Shown: positions 1 through 8,230, counted from the first letter of the stretch. The stretch is 64,000 nt of DNA from Streptomyces longhuiensis (GCF_020616555.1 NZ_CP085173.1:4227501-4291500); one strand, 5' to 3'. Program-made: numbers and translations. The notes: a model not told the origin generated them from the letters alone.

Positions 1-301
1 CGGTACGGCGGGCCAGATGGAGAACGCGCTCGTCGCCGATCGCGTCGGCGATCAGCGTGGCGGAGGCGTCCGCGCTGCCGGTGTCGGCGGCTACGGCGTT
101 CTGTACGGGGCGCTCCTGGCCGAGCAGTCCTGACAGGACGTCGGGCAGCCAGCGTGCTCCGTCGTGGGAGACGAGCACGGCGGTGACGACGTGTCTGGGG
201 AACTCGGGTGGCCTGGTCGGGTCTGGCCCTGCGGCGTGCCCCGGGTTGAACGCGGCTGCGGCAGTGTCGAATTGGCCTGCCGAATGGCTGTGCACGGACA
301 T
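1..301 (-). CDS. Family-2 glycosyltransferase, N-terminal 100 residues (runs off the window edge)
   Basis: The minus strand is open from an ATG at 301 down to base 1, giving the first 100 residues of a longer protein. After a low-complexity lead of about 35 residues comes a typical GT-A start: a VTAVLVSHDGARWLPDVL stretch followed by DTGSADAS, the usual nucleotide-sugar-binding beginning of family-2 glycosyltransferases. The acceptor and product cannot be judged from this part. It is transcribed in the same direction as whiB and lies 323 bp beyond it. With the LCP genes further along it fits a cell-wall glycan region. Family call fairly sure, specificity unknown. Confidence 0.75.
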   Translation of the reverse strand, partial: MSVHSHSAGQFDTAAAAFNPGHAAGPDPTRPPEFPRHVVTAVLVSHDGARWLPDVLSGLLGQERPVQNAVAADTGSADASATLIADAIGDERVLHLARRT

Positions 302-624
302 CGAGGTACGGGCCCCGGTTCGTTGGACTGCGGTGGACGCCTGTGCCCTGCGGGGGCGCTGGGTCGTCTCGGACGGGGCCCCACACTAACGGCTGACAAC
401 AACGGCGGCCCGCCCCCTGTGGACAACCCAGGGCGACGGGCCGATCGCTACGCGGAAAAGAGTCTGCGGAAAGAGTCTTCGGACGGCGTCCTTGTCGCGG
501 TCCTCGGTGCGGCCCCGGCTCTGGTCGCGCTGCGGGCCTCGGTGCGGGGCTTCGTACGGTCTTGCGGCGTTCTGCGGCGTCGCGGCGTTCCGCGGTGTTG
601 CGGCGTTCCGCAGACTTTGCCTCC
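302..624. other. Intergenic region between whiB and the glycosyltransferase, with 18-bp repeats and a DnaA-box-like word
   Basis: I find no convincing gene in these 323 bases. Three imperfect 18-bp units built on GCGGCGTTCYGC lie at 562-579, 580-597 and 598-615, directly after the whiB stop. A TGTGGACAA word (TTGTCCACA on the minus strand, the Streptomyces DnaA-box consensus) lies at 418-426 inside a CCCTG/CAGGG dyad. A TAGTGT word on the minus strand (383-388) could be a -10 element for the downstream glycosyltransferase. All of these are pattern matches only. Confidence 0.35.
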
Positions 625-888
625 TCAGACCGCGGCCTTCTTCAGACGGCGCCGCTCCCGCTCGGAGAGGCCGCCCCAGATGCCGAACCGCTCGTCGTTG
701 GCGAGTGCGTACTCGAGGCACTCGGACCTGACCTCGCAGGCGAGGCAGACCTTCTTGGCCTCCCGGGTGGAGCCGCCCTTCTCCGGGAAGAAGGACTCGG
801 GGTCGGTCTGGGCGCACAGCGCGCGCTCCTGCCAGCCGAGTTCCTCTTCCGCGTCCTCGACCAGCAGTTGCTGAAACGACTCGGTCAT
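625..888 (-). CDS. whiB: WhiB, iron-sulfur developmental regulator
   Basis: This 87-residue protein has the usual WhiB length. Four cysteines that ligate the [4Fe-4S] cluster are at 25, 48, 51 and 57 (C-X22-C-X2-C-X5-C), followed by the GIWGG turn at 69-73 and a basic tail (RERRRLKK) that contacts DNA. In Streptomyces WhiB works with WhiA to start sporulation septation, and whiB is a known BldD target. It is monocistronic here, with a long upstream region holding a TTGACT-N18-TGTAAT promoter-like pair. The near-invariant family sequence makes the call secure. Confidence 0.96.
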   Translation of the reverse strand: MTESFQQLLVEDAEEELGWQERALCAQTDPESFFPEKGGSTREAKKVCLACEVRSECLEYALANDERFGIWGGLSERERRRLKKAAV

Positions 889-961
889 AGTGCGCCCCTC
901 GTCCGTCTGTGCGTCCCCGTGATGCTGCCGCTACCGATTTCGGCTGAACGACACGAGTGAA

Positions 962-991
962 ATTACAAGTGTGCCGATCCGGGCCAGTCAA
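962..991 (-). promoter_or_regulatory. Candidate whiB promoter
   Basis: Read on the minus strand, TTGACT (986-991) and TGTAAT (962-967) are separated by 18 bp, about 75 bp upstream of the whiB ATG. An AGTGA half-site resembling BldD motifs lies beside the -10 element at about 954-958. whiB is known from other streptomycetes to have two promoters and BldD control; which of them this is cannot be decided from sequence. Confidence 0.45.
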
Positions 992-1341
992 GCCGAGATC
1001 TGCTATTGGGTCCCTTATTCACTCTGCGGAACCAAGGGTATGCGGAAAGTGTTCAAATCGGCCTAAACCTTGACACTTGCCAGAGGCCCATCCCGGCCGC
1101 CACCCCCCGCAAGAGCTCCGGCAGACCTCACGCGGACCTCCGCAAGGAAGGACGCCTCGGGCATTGATCCCGTTCCGGGAGCGGCGCCGGAGCGTTCCGG
1201 ATCACATTCGGATCACGGGAGCGCGACGGCGTTTGTGCGCCCGGTTGATGCGCCATGTGTCCCGGCCGGAACCTGAACAAACCTTTCGCCTGGCAGGGCA
1301 ACCGGATGAGGTGAAACATATCCCACAATCCGGACACCTAG

Positions 1342-1370
1342 TTGACAGAGGAGGAATGAACCGGTGTCCT
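1342..1370 (+). promoter_or_regulatory. Candidate leaderless promoter for the polycysteine leader
   Basis: A perfect TTGACA (1342-1347) is followed after 17 bp by TGTCCT (1365-1370), a weak -10 element. Seven bases later comes the A of the leader ATG at 1378, so transcription would start at or next to the initiation codon. This matches leaderless polycysteine ORFs reported in mycobacteria. The AGGAGG at 1349-1354 is too far from this ATG to serve it, but is well placed for a different GTG at 1364. Confidence 0.4.
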
Positions 1371-1377
1371 GGTGGGC

Positions 1378-1467
1378 ATGCTCGCGAACTTGGCGCTTTC
1401 CGTGACCCGACCCGGGTCCCTCGGTGCTGCCCACGCGCGCTGTTGCTGTTGCTGTCCCAGCTGTTGA
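1378..1467 (+). CDS. Polycysteine leader peptide upstream of cysteine dioxygenase
   Basis: An ATG at 1378 opens a 29-codon ORF ending ARCCCCCPSC-stop. Five consecutive cysteine codons and one more at the last position make six Cys in the final eight residues. It ends 126 bases before the cysteine dioxygenase start. In mycobacteria, leaderless polycysteine ORFs of this kind act as cysteine-responsive attenuators of sulfur genes, where ribosome stalling at Cys codons controls the downstream gene. The same role is inferred here: when Cys-tRNA is plentiful the leader is translated through and expression of the Cys-degrading enzyme would change. Alternative in-frame start GTG at 1372. Other frames over this segment encode no such bias. 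Confidence 0.6.
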   Translation: MLANLALSVTRPGSLGAAHARCCCCCPSC

Positions 1468-1593
1468 GCCCACCGCGCTCCGGCTGAATCCCCTCGCTTC
1501 ACCGCGCTCCACTCCCCCGGCAGTTCGTCCGCGCCGGGCGCCGTCCAGCGACATCCCCAGCACACCGCACCCCGCCGAGGAATCCCCATACCC

Positions 1594-2097
1594 ATGAACA
1601 GCAACAGCGACCTGCAGATCGCCGGCGACATCCTCGAAGTACCCCACCTGCTCCAGCCCGCGCGCGAGCACCCGGCCACCGTCGCCGAGTTCGCCGGCCT
1701 GGCCCGCACCATCGCCGCCGACCGCGGCCGGTGGGAACACCTCGTCGAGTACGACGCCACCAGCCGCTGGTACCACCGCCTGCAGACGGGCCCCGGCTAC
1801 GAGGTCTGGCTCCTGTCCTGGGTGCCCGGACAGGGCAGCGGACTGCACGACCACGGCCGCTCATCCGGGATACTGACCGTCCTCCAGGGTGAGTTGACGG
1901 AGCGTTCGGAGCGCGGCTCCCGCACCCTCGCGCCCGGCGCACAGCGCGTCTTCGCCCCCGGCTACGTCCACGAGGTCGTCAACGACGCGCTGGAACCCGC
2001 CGTCAGCCTCCACGTGTACTACCCGGGCCTCACCGAGATGCCCATGCACGCCCCCCGCTGCGTCAGCGACGCCACGCAGGATGCCGTGACCGCCTGA
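1594..2097 (+). CDS. Cysteine dioxygenase family cupin
   Basis: The 167-residue cupin is likely to oxidise L-cysteine to cysteine sulfinate with a mononuclear non-haem iron in the cytosol. The iron ligands fit H85 and H87 in a GQGSGLHDHG segment (cupin motif 1) and H126 in YVHEV (motif 2), all typical of bacterial cysteine dioxygenase type I. The ATG has a GAGGAA about ten bases upstream. The polycysteine ORF just ahead supports a cysteine substrate and suggests attenuation by cysteine supply. A related thiol dioxygenase (3-mercaptopropionate type) cannot be fully excluded. Confidence 0.85.
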   Translation: MNSNSDLQIAGDILEVPHLLQPAREHPATVAEFAGLARTIAADRGRWEHLVEYDATSRWYHRLQTGPGYEVWLLSWVPGQGSGLHDHGRSSGILTVLQGELTERSERGSRTLAPGAQRVFAPGYVHEVVNDALEPAVSLHVYYPGLTEMPMHAPRCVSDATQDAVTA

Positions 2098-2118
2098 CGG
2101 ACTGTCGTACCCGCCTGC

Positions 2119-2124
2119 GATGCT
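2119..2124 (+). promoter_or_regulatory. -10 element of a leaderless fbiA transcript
   Basis: GATGCT ends six bases before the fbiA ATG at 2131, and no Shine-Dalgarno sequence is present. This spacing is what leaderless actinobacterial genes show. Position only; no transcript data. Confidence 0.35.
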
Positions 2125-2130
2125 GGGCAC

Positions 2131-3090
2131 ATGCGCATTGTGGTTCTGGCAGGCGGCATCGGTGGTGCCCGGTTCCTTCGCGGTCTCAAGCAGGCGGCAC
2201 CGGACGACGCGGTCATCACGGTCATCGGCAACACCGGCGACGACATCCATCTCTTCGGCCTGAAGGTCTGTCCCGACCTCGACACGGTGATGTACACGCT
2301 CGGCGGCGGCATCAACGAGGAGCAGGGCTGGGGACGCACGGACGAGACGTACCGGGTCAAGGAGGAGCTCGCCGCGTACGGGGTGGGGCCCGAGTGGTTC
2401 GGTCTCGGCGACCGGGACTTCGCGACCCACATCGTCCGTACGCAGATGCTGGACGCCGGCTATCCGCTCAGCGCGGTCACCGAGGCGCTGTGCGAGCGCT
2501 GGAAGCCCGGTGTGCGGCTCATCCCGATGTCCGACGACCGCATCGAGACCCATGTGGCGGTGACCTTGGACGGGGAGCGCCGGGCCGTGCACTTCCAGGA
2601 GTACTGGGTGAAGCTGCGGGCCTCCGTGGACGCGCACGCGGTGGTGCCCGTCGGCGCCGAGCAGGCCAAGCCCGCGCCGGGTGTCCTGGAGGCCATCGCC
2701 GAGGCGGACGTCATCCTCTTCCCGCCGTCCAACCCCGTCGTCAGCGTCGGGACCATCCTCGCCGTGCCCGGCATTCGCGAGGCCATCGCCGAAGCCGGTG
2801 TGCCCGTCGTCGGGCTCTCGCCCATCGTCGGGGACGCGCCCGTGCGCGGCATGGCCGACAAGGTCCTCGCCGCCGTGGGCGTCGACTCGACGGCCGCCGC
2901 GGTCGCCGAGCACTACGGGTCGGGGCTGCTCGACGGGTGGCTCGTCGACACGGTGGACGCGGGCACGGTGGAGCGCGTCGAGGCGGCGGGCATCCGCTGC
3001 CGCGCGGTGCCGCTGATGATGTCCGACCTGGACGCGACGACGCAGATGGCGCGTGAGGCGCTCACGCTCGCGGAGGAGGTCCGCGCGTGA
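2131..3090 (+). CDS. fbiA: 2-phospho-L-lactate / phosphoenolpyruvate transferase of F420 biosynthesis
   Basis: FbiA (CofD) joins the phosphoenolpyruvate- or lactate-derived guanylyl intermediate to the deazaflavin Fo to give (dehydro-)F420-0. The 319-residue protein starts [16 protein letters not shown], the glycine-rich nucleotide loop, followed by [12 protein letters not shown], then [17 protein letters not shown], all CofD signatures, and covers the full family length. It overlaps fbiB by 4 bp (GTGA), so the two steps are translationally coupled. The start lacks an SD and has a -10-like element six bases upstream, suggesting a leaderless message. Secure call. Confidence 0.95.
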   Translation: MRIVVLAGGIGGARFLRGLKQAAPDDAVITVIGNTGDDIHLFGLKVCPDLDTVMYTLGGGINEEQGWGRTDETYRVKEELAAYGVGPEWFGLGDRDFATHIVRTQMLDAGYPLSAVTEALCERWKPGVRLIPMSDDRIETHVAVTLDGERRAVHFQEYWVKLRASVDAHAVVPVGAEQAKPAPGVLEAIAEADVILFPPSNPVVSVGTILAVPGIREAIAEAGVPVVGLSPIVGDAPVRGMADKVLAAVGVDSTAAAVAEHYGSGLLDGWLVDTVDAGTVERVEAAGIRCRAVPLMMSDLDATTQMAREALTLAEEVRA

Positions 3091-4385
3091 GTGACGCTCC
3101 CTCCTTCCGCGCCTGGGCGCTCCCCGGCCTCCCCGAGGTCCGCGAGGGCGACGACCTCGCCAAGCTGATCGCCACCGCCGAGCCCGGCCTCGTCGACGGG
3201 GACGTCCTGCTCGTCACCTCGAAGATCGTCAGCAAGGCCGAGGGCCGGATCGTCGAGGCGACCGACCGCGAGGCGGCCATAGACGCCGAGACCGTACGGG
3301 TCGTCGCGCGCCGTGGCACCCTGCGCATCGTCGAGAACAAGCTGGGCCTGGTCATGGCCGCGGCCGGCGTCGACGCGTCGAACACGCCCGCGGGCACCGT
3401 GCTGCTGCTCCCGGAGGACCCCGACGCGTCGGCCGCGGCGATCCGGGACGGGCTGCGGGACGCGCTCGGCGTGGACGTCGGGGTCGTCGTCACGGACACC
3501 TTCGGCCGCCCCTGGCGCAACGGCCTGACCGATGTCGCCATCGGCGCCGCGGGCGTGCACGTCCTCGACGACCTGCGCGGCGGCACGGACGCGTACGGCA
3601 ATCCGCTCAGCGCCACCGTCGTCGCCACGGCGGACGAACTGGCCGCCGCCGGGGACCTGGTGAAGGGCAAGGCGGCCGGGCTGCCCGTCGCCGTCGTGCG
3701 CGGGCTCGCGCACGTGGTGGGCGAGGGCACCGGCGCGCGTGAGCTGGTGCGCGTCGCGCGTGACGACATGTTCCGGCTCGGCACGTCCGAGGCCGTACGG
3801 GAGGCCGTGACCCAGCGGCGTACGGTGCGGGCGTTCACGGACGAGCCGGTCGACCCGGGAGCCGTACGGCGTGCGGTCGCCGCGGCCGTGACCGCGCCCG
3901 CCCCGCACCACACGACGCCGTGGCGGTTCGTGCTTCTGGAGTCCGAGGAATCCCGGGTCCGGCTGCTCGACGCGATGCGGGACGCGTGGATCGAGGACCT
4001 GCGGCGCGACGGCAAGAGCGAGGAGTCCGTCGCCAAGCGCGTGCGCCGCGGTGACGTGCTGCGTCAGGCGCCGTATCTGGTCGTGCCGTGCATGGTGATG
4101 GACGGGTCGCACACGTACGGGCACGCGCGACGGGACGCCGCCGAGCGGGAGATGTTCGTGGTCGCGGCCGGTGCGGGCGTGCAGAACTTCCTGGTCGCGC
4201 TCGCCGGTGAGCGGCTCGGCTCCGCGTGGGTGTCGTCGACGATGTTCTGCCGCGACGTCGTGCGCGAGGTGCTCGGGCTTCCGCAGGAGTGGGACCCGAT
4301 GGGCGCCGTGGCCGTGGGGCACGCGGCCGCCGCCCCCGCCGAGCGCCCGGCGCGTGACGCCGGTGACTTCGTGGTCGTGCGCTAG
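3087..4385 (+). CDS. fbiB: Bifunctional F420:gamma-L-glutamate ligase / dehydro-F420 reductase
   Basis: The 432-residue two-domain protein matches actinobacterial FbiB. Residues about 1-245 form the CofE-type ligase that adds glutamates to F420-0 ([23 protein letters not shown] segments). Residues about 250-432 form an FMN-binding nitroreductase domain ([13 protein letters not shown] at its start) that reduces dehydro-F420-0 and is needed for a full poly-glutamate tail. Start GTG at 3087 within the fbiA stop. The TAG stop at 4383-4385 overlaps a tandem 15-bp repeat array that continues the codon phase of the gene for nine units. Confidence 0.95.
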   Translation: MSDAPSFRAWALPGLPEVREGDDLAKLIATAEPGLVDGDVLLVTSKIVSKAEGRIVEATDREAAIDAETVRVVARRGTLRIVENKLGLVMAAAGVDASNTPAGTVLLLPEDPDASAAAIRDGLRDALGVDVGVVVTDTFGRPWRNGLTDVAIGAAGVHVLDDLRGGTDAYGNPLSATVVATADELAAAGDLVKGKAAGLPVAVVRGLAHVVGEGTGARELVRVARDDMFRLGTSEAVREAVTQRRTVRAFTDEPVDPGAVRRAVAAAVTAPAPHHTTPWRFVLLESEESRVRLLDAMRDAWIEDLRRDGKSEESVAKRVRRGDVLRQAPYLVVPCMVMDGSHTYGHARRDAAEREMFVVAAGAGVQNFLVALAGERLGSAWVSSTMFCRDVVREVLGLPQEWDPMGAVAVGHAAAAPAERPARDAGDFVVVR

Positions 4386-4518
4386 AAGGCGGTGCGCCAG
4401 AAGGCCGCGCGCGGGAAAGCCGTGTGCTGGAAGGCCATGTGCTGGAAGGCCGCGCGCGGGAAGGCCATGTGCTGGAAGGCGGCGCGCGGGAAGGCCATGT
4501 GCTGGAAGGTCGTGCGCG
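4384..4518 (+). repeat. Tandem array of nine 15-bp units at the 3' end of fbiB
   Basis: Nine 15-bp units start at 4384, 4399, 4414, 4429, 4444, 4459, 4474, 4489 and 4504. Two unit types alternate, GGAAGGCCATGTGCT and GGAAGGCCGCGCGCG, with small changes. The first unit overlaps the fbiB stop codon. The period is five codons and stays in the fbiB frame, where the stop TAG occupies the position of CAG, TGG or GGG in later units. The array fills the gap between fbiB and the converging DNA glycosylase gene, whose stop is at 4529. Confidence 0.9.
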
Positions 4519-4528
4519 GGAACAGCGG

Positions 4529-5554
4529 CTACCAGTCGGCGATGTTCGTGCGGCGCATCTTCGGCTGTCTGCGCGGAGGTGTGCGGCCGCTGAGGAGGAT
4601 GAGGCGGGCCGCGCGGTGGCGCTGGCCCTGCTCCTCGTACGGGGCGAGGAGCCGCAGCATCTCCGCGTCGTCGGCGTCGCGGTTGCCGGCGAGGGCGTAG
4701 CCGACGATGCCGGGCAGGTGGACGTCTCCGGTCGTCACGGCGTCTGCGGCGCCGTTGCTGCGCTGGACCGTCTCGGCGGAGGTCCAGGGTCCGATGCCGG
4801 GGATCAGTTCGAGGCGGGCGCGGGCGTCGGCCGGGGTCATCGCCGCGGCCTCCTCCATGCGCCGGGCCACCTTCACGGCCCGCAGGACGGTCGAGGCCCG
4901 CTTGTTGTCGACGCCCGCGCGGTGCCACTCCCAGGACGGGATGAGCGACCAGGCGCGCGGCTCCGGCATGACGTGGAGGCCGAGTCCGGCGGTGGGGCCG
5001 GGCGCCGGGGTGCCGTACGTACGGAGCAGGATGCGCCAGGCGCGGTACGCCTCCTCCGTCGTGATCTTCTGTTCCAGGATCGACGGGATCAGCGATTCCA
5101 TGACCAGACCCGTACGCAGCAGGCGCAGTCCCGGCCGGTGGTGGTGGGCGTGGGCGAGAAGCCTGTGGCGCGGCTCGAACGCCTCGGGCTCGTCCAACTC
5201 GCCGAGAAGTTGCGGGAGTTGAGCGAGAAGCCAGGTCGCACCCGGGCCCCATGCCTGCGCCTCGACGACTCCGCCGCGCAGGGCCACGCGCAGCGTGCCG
5301 GGGCCTTCGGGGGTGCGGGTGGCCCGCCAGACCGAGCCGTCCGGTGTGACGCGGAAGGCGGGGTCGGCGGGCCCTCGGCGCAGCGGGCCCAGGGTCAGGC
5401 CCAGGTCGAACGGGCCGTTGGGGGTCCAGCGACGGGTGTGCGCCGCGGTCGCCGGGCCCGGAACGAGGGCTCGGGGCACGACGGCCCTGGGCACGCCGGT
5501 CTCGCCGCCGCGCACCGTGGTGCGCGTGGGGCGGGGGGCGTATCGGCCGGCCAA
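4529..5554 (-). CDS. DNA-3-methyladenine glycosylase family protein (AlkA-like, HhH-GPD)
   Basis: The 341-residue protein probably removes alkylated bases from DNA. A variable N-terminal half is followed by an alpha-helical glycosylase core. It contains ESLIPSILEQKITTEEA, a helix-hairpin-helix LELIPGIGPWTSAETVQ, and then VTTGDVHLPG, where the Asp is the expected catalytic residue of the HhH-GPD superfamily. The start taken is TTG at 5554 with GAGGA four bases upstream; an internal GTG near 5512 is possible. It converges with fbiB across the 15-bp repeat array. Substrate range is unknown. It could be a repair enzyme of the AlkA group or a related orphan. Confidence 0.8.
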   Translation of the reverse strand: MAGRYAPRPTRTTVRGGETGVPRAVVPRALVPGPATAAHTRRWTPNGPFDLGLTLGPLRRGPADPAFRVTPDGSVWRATRTPEGPGTLRVALRGGVVEAQAWGPGATWLLAQLPQLLGELDEPEAFEPRHRLLAHAHHHRPGLRLLRTGLVMESLIPSILEQKITTEEAYRAWRILLRTYGTPAPGPTAGLGLHVMPEPRAWSLIPSWEWHRAGVDNKRASTVLRAVKVARRMEEAAAMTPADARARLELIPGIGPWTSAETVQRSNGAADAVTTGDVHLPGIVGYALAGNRDADDAEMLRLLAPYEEQGQRHRAARLILLSGRTPPRRQPKMRRTNIADW

Positions 5555-5607
5555 GGGGTCCTCGTCGGGTGGTGGGGTGCTCCTTGCAGCGTAGGGGGTC
5601 GGGCGCG

Positions 5608-5702
5608 CCGGCCCCTACCGGTCCGGGGAGACGACCCGGACCGGTCCCGGGGAGATGCCCCCTGCCGGTCCGAAGAACCGGCCCCTACTGGTCCGAGGAG
5701 AA
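5608..5702 (-). repeat. Four degenerate 22-25 bp units running past the 3' end of the sugar-nucleotide pyrophosphorylase gene
   Basis: Units lie at 5678-5702 (last codons and stop of the pyrophosphorylase gene), 5656-5677, 5632-5655 and 5608-5631. The in-gene unit and the most distal unit differ at only a few positions (TCTCCYCGGACCRGTAGGGG core, minus strand). Unlike the fbiB array, one unit is 22 bp, so the reading frame is not kept. The array sits between this gene and the start of the DNA glycosylase gene. Confidence 0.7.
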
Positions 5703-6767
5703 GCGCACCGCCGCCGCCGGGATGCGGGCGTCGCACCAGATCCGTACGCCCGACTGGAGTTCGTTGTCCGCGCCGACCGTCGCGCCGTCGCCGATCACCG
5801 CGCCCGTCAGGACCGTGCGGGCGCCCACGTGGGCGCCGCGGCCGATCAGGGAGTCGGTGACGACCGCGCCCGCCTCGACCGTCGCGCCCGCGAGGATCGC
5901 GCTGCCCGAGATGCGGGCGCCCTCGCCGACCGTCGCATCCTCGCAGACGACCGTGCCGTCCGTGAGCTTCGCGCCGGGGGCGACGGAGGCGGTGGGCAGC
6001 GTGAGGCTGTCGCCGCGCCGGCCGGGGACCGCGGGGGACGGCGCGCGCCCGAGGACGAGGTCGGCGGAGCCGCGCACGAAGGCCTGAGGGGTGCCCAGGT
6101 CCAGCCAGTACGTGGAGTCGACCATGCCCTGGAGATGGGCGCCGGACGCGAGCAGGTCGGGGAACGTCTCGCGTTCCACGGAGACGGGACGGCCCGTCGG
6201 GATCGTGTCGATGACCGAGCGGCGGAACACGTAGGCGCCCGCGTTGATCTGGTCGGTGACGATCTCCTCGGGCGTCTGGGGCTTCTCCAGGAAGGCCTGG
6301 ACCCGGCCCGTCGCGTCCGTGGGGACGAGGCCGAACGCCCGCGGGTCCTCGACCCGGGACAGGTGCAGGGAGACGTCCGCGCCGGTGGTCTCGTGCTCGT
6401 GCACCAGGGCGCGGATGTCGAGGCCGGTGAGGATGTCGCCGTTGAAGATGAGGACCGGGTCGTCGGGTCCCGAGTGGAGCCGGGACGCGACGTTGCGGAT
6501 CGCGCCGCCGGTGCCGAGGGGCTCCTCCTCGGTGACGTACTCCAGATGCAGTCCGAGGCGTGAGCCGTCGCCGAAGTACGGCTCGAAGACCTCGGCGAGA
6601 TACGAGGTGGCGAGCACGATGTGCTCGACGCCCGCCGCTCTCGCCCGGGCCAGCTGGTGGGTGAGGAACGGGACGCCCGCCGCCGGGACCATCGGCTTGG
6701 GTGTGTTCACGGTGAGCGGTCGCAGTCGGGTGCCCTTGCCGCCGACCAGGAGGATCGCTTCTGTCAC
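5685..6767 (-). CDS. Sugar-nucleotide pyrophosphorylase (mannose-1-phosphate guanylyltransferase type)
   Basis: The 360-residue enzyme transfers a nucleoside monophosphate to a sugar 1-phosphate to make an NDP-sugar. The N-terminal Rossmann-like domain opens with LLVGGKGTRLRPLT and has LIFNGDIL for the metal and sugar site. From about residue 255 a left-handed beta-helix of hexapeptide repeats (DGTVVCEDATVGEGARISGSAIL type) follows, as in GDP-mannose pyrophosphorylases. The start is placed at GTG 6767 because the family begins right at VTEAILLVGG; upstream codons look non-coding. It probably feeds mannosyl donors to the nearby wall-glycan genes. Exact nucleotide and sugar are inferred from family resemblance. 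Confidence 0.85.
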   Translation of the reverse strand: MTEAILLVGGKGTRLRPLTVNTPKPMVPAAGVPFLTHQLARARAAGVEHIVLATSYLAEVFEPYFGDGSRLGLHLEYVTEEEPLGTGGAIRNVASRLHSGPDDPVLIFNGDILTGLDIRALVHEHETTGADVSLHLSRVEDPRAFGLVPTDATGRVQAFLEKPQTPEEIVTDQINAGAYVFRRSVIDTIPTGRPVSVERETFPDLLASGAHLQGMVDSTYWLDLGTPQAFVRGSADLVLGRAPSPAVPGRRGDSLTLPTASVAPGAKLTDGTVVCEDATVGEGARISGSAILAGATVEAGAVVTDSLIGRGAHVGARTVLTGAVIGDGATVGADNELQSGVRIWCDARIPAAAVRFSSDQ

Positions 6768-6850
6768 CTGTCGTCTCTGCTTCCTGCTGGGGCCGGTCGA
6801 ACTGCCTTTCGGCCGGCCAGTGTATGCAGACTGTGCGGTGCGGCCGGGCG

Positions 6851-8230
6851 TCAGCGGCCCTGGAGACTGGCCGATGTGGACCGGGCGGTGCCGAGCTTGT
6901 TGTAGAGGAGGCGGCCCGGGCACTCGGTCGCGAAGCCGTCCCGGTGCCCCGAGATCACGTTCAGTCGTACGCTCTCTCCCTTGCCGTACAGATTGCCACC
7001 GGCTGACGTGAGATATGTCTTACCGCTCGGATTCACCCCGTACAGGCCAAGCTTCCAGGCCGTCAGGCGGGCGATGCCCTCCACCGCGGCGACCGGCGGC
7101 TTCGAGGATTCGAAGGTGCCGATCACCGCGACCCCCATGCTGTTCGTGTTGAACCCGAGGGTGTGGGCGCCCATGACCGGCTTCGCCACACCACCGGCAC
7201 GGCCCTCGTAGATGTTGCCGCACTTGTCGACGAGGAAGTTGTAGCCGATGTCGCGCCATCCCATGCTCTTCACGTGGTAGCGGTAGATACCTCGGATGAC
7301 CGAAGGGGCCTGTGAGCAGCTGTAGTTGTTGCCCGTGGCGCTGTGGTGCACGAAGGCCGCCTTGACCTTCGAGGTGTAGCTGAAGTTGCTCTCGCGCAGC
7401 GTCTCGTCGGCGCCCCAGCCCTTGCGCGTGACGATGCGCGGGCGGGGGCCGATGTAGGGGCTGGACTTCGCGTCGGCCTCGCCGCCGCGGGACTCGATCA
7501 GTTCGTTCTCGGTCTTCTTCTTGCCGAGGGCGGGGATGACGTCCGCGTCGAGCGGGGCCAGGTCCGCGTTGACGGCGGAGGCAGCCGCCGACTCCGCGGT
7601 CATCGCTCCGGCGCGGGGGACGTCGGCGGGGGCACCGCCGGGCGGGGGCTCCTTGCCGGGGTCGACCAGTTCGAGGCGCAGGCCCTTGGGCAGAGGGGCC
7701 TGAGCGGCGGAGTTCGCGGCGGATCCGGCGGGCGCGGTACCCCGGTGCGCCGGGGCGGCCTGGGGGCGCACGCGCACCTCGATGCCGTCGGAGGCGCCGA
7801 CCCACAGCGGGGCCGTGGAACCGCGCAGCCGGCCCGAGTCGCTCTCGGCCGTGCCGGGGTCGGGGGCGTGATCGCCGTTGTGGGTCTCGACCTCCTGCCA
7901 GCCGGACCATCGGGCGCTGCCCGTGGCGCGCGTACGCACCTGGACGCGGCCCTCCAGCTCGGCCGCCGGGTCGTTCCAGACCACGCCCACGAGGGAGAAG
8001 GGGCGCACATCACGCTGGGTCAGCCCCTGTTCGCCCGGGGCGCGCAGGCCGCGGTCGCGGGGCAGGACGGACAGGGGCAGCGACTGGGTGCTGCCGGGTA
8101 TGGCTTCGGCGGTCAGGGCCCTGGCGGCCGAAGGGGTCGTGGCTGCCCCGGCTCCGTAAGACAGGGCGAACGGAAGGGACAGGGCTGCCGCACACGCGAC
8201 GCCGATCGAGGAAGCTAGGAATCCACGCAT
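6851..8230 (-). CDS. Secreted N-acetylmuramoyl-L-alanine amidase (peptidoglycan-recognition type)
   Basis: The 459-residue secreted protein probably cuts the amide between MurNAc and L-Ala in peptidoglycan. An N-terminal signal peptide (MRGFLASSIGVACAAALSLP, then small residues) is followed by about 240 variable residues and a C-terminal Amidase_2/PGRP domain. Zinc ligands fit VHHSA, VISGHRD and ECPG, and the core IYRYHVKSMGWRDIGYNFLVD region is clear. The start is ATG 8230; ATG 8248 is an alternative, and both lie within a near-perfect 20-bp palindrome. It stands between sugar-nucleotide and LCP genes, in line with wall remodelling. Confidence 0.88.
   Translation of the reverse strand: MRGFLASSIGVACAAALSLPFALSYGAGAATTPSAARALTAEAIPGSTQSLPLSVLPRDRGLRAPGEQGLTQRDVRPFSLVGVVWNDPAAELEGRVQVRTRATGSARWSGWQEVETHNGDHAPDPGTAESDSGRLRGSTAPLWVGASDGIEVRVRPQAAPAHRGTAPAGSAANSAAQAPLPKGLRLELVDPGKEPPPGGAPADVPRAGAMTAESAAASAVNADLAPLDADVIPALGKKKTENELIESRGGEADAKSSPYIGPRPRIVTRKGWGADETLRESNFSYTSKVKAAFVHHSATGNNYSCSQAPSVIRGIYRYHVKSMGWRDIGYNFLVDKCGNIYEGRAGGVAKPVMGAHTLGFNTNSMGVAVIGTFESSKPPVAAVEGIARLTAWKLGLYGVNPSGKTYLTSAGGNLYGKGESVRLNVISGHRDGFATECPGRLLYNKLGTARSTSASLQGR

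Noticed and set aside
164..991. Several long open frames overlapping whiB and its upstream region
   Set aside because: They are high-GC frame shadows with Arg/Pro-rich composition and no family features; whiB explains the region.
1364..1405. A 13-codon ORF from GTG 1364 with a well-spaced AGGAGG
   Set aside because: It has only one Cys and no tie to the downstream gene; kept as an alternative, but the polycysteine frame is far more informative.
4384..4518. CRISPR array at the fbiB end
   Set aside because: The units are contiguous 15-bp tandem repeats without unique spacers.
2913..5252. A 779-codon open frame antisense to fbiA-fbiB and the DNA glycosylase
   Set aside because: Composition is His/Arg/Gly-rich, and it runs through a repeat array and a convergent gene end; real genes occupy the other frames.
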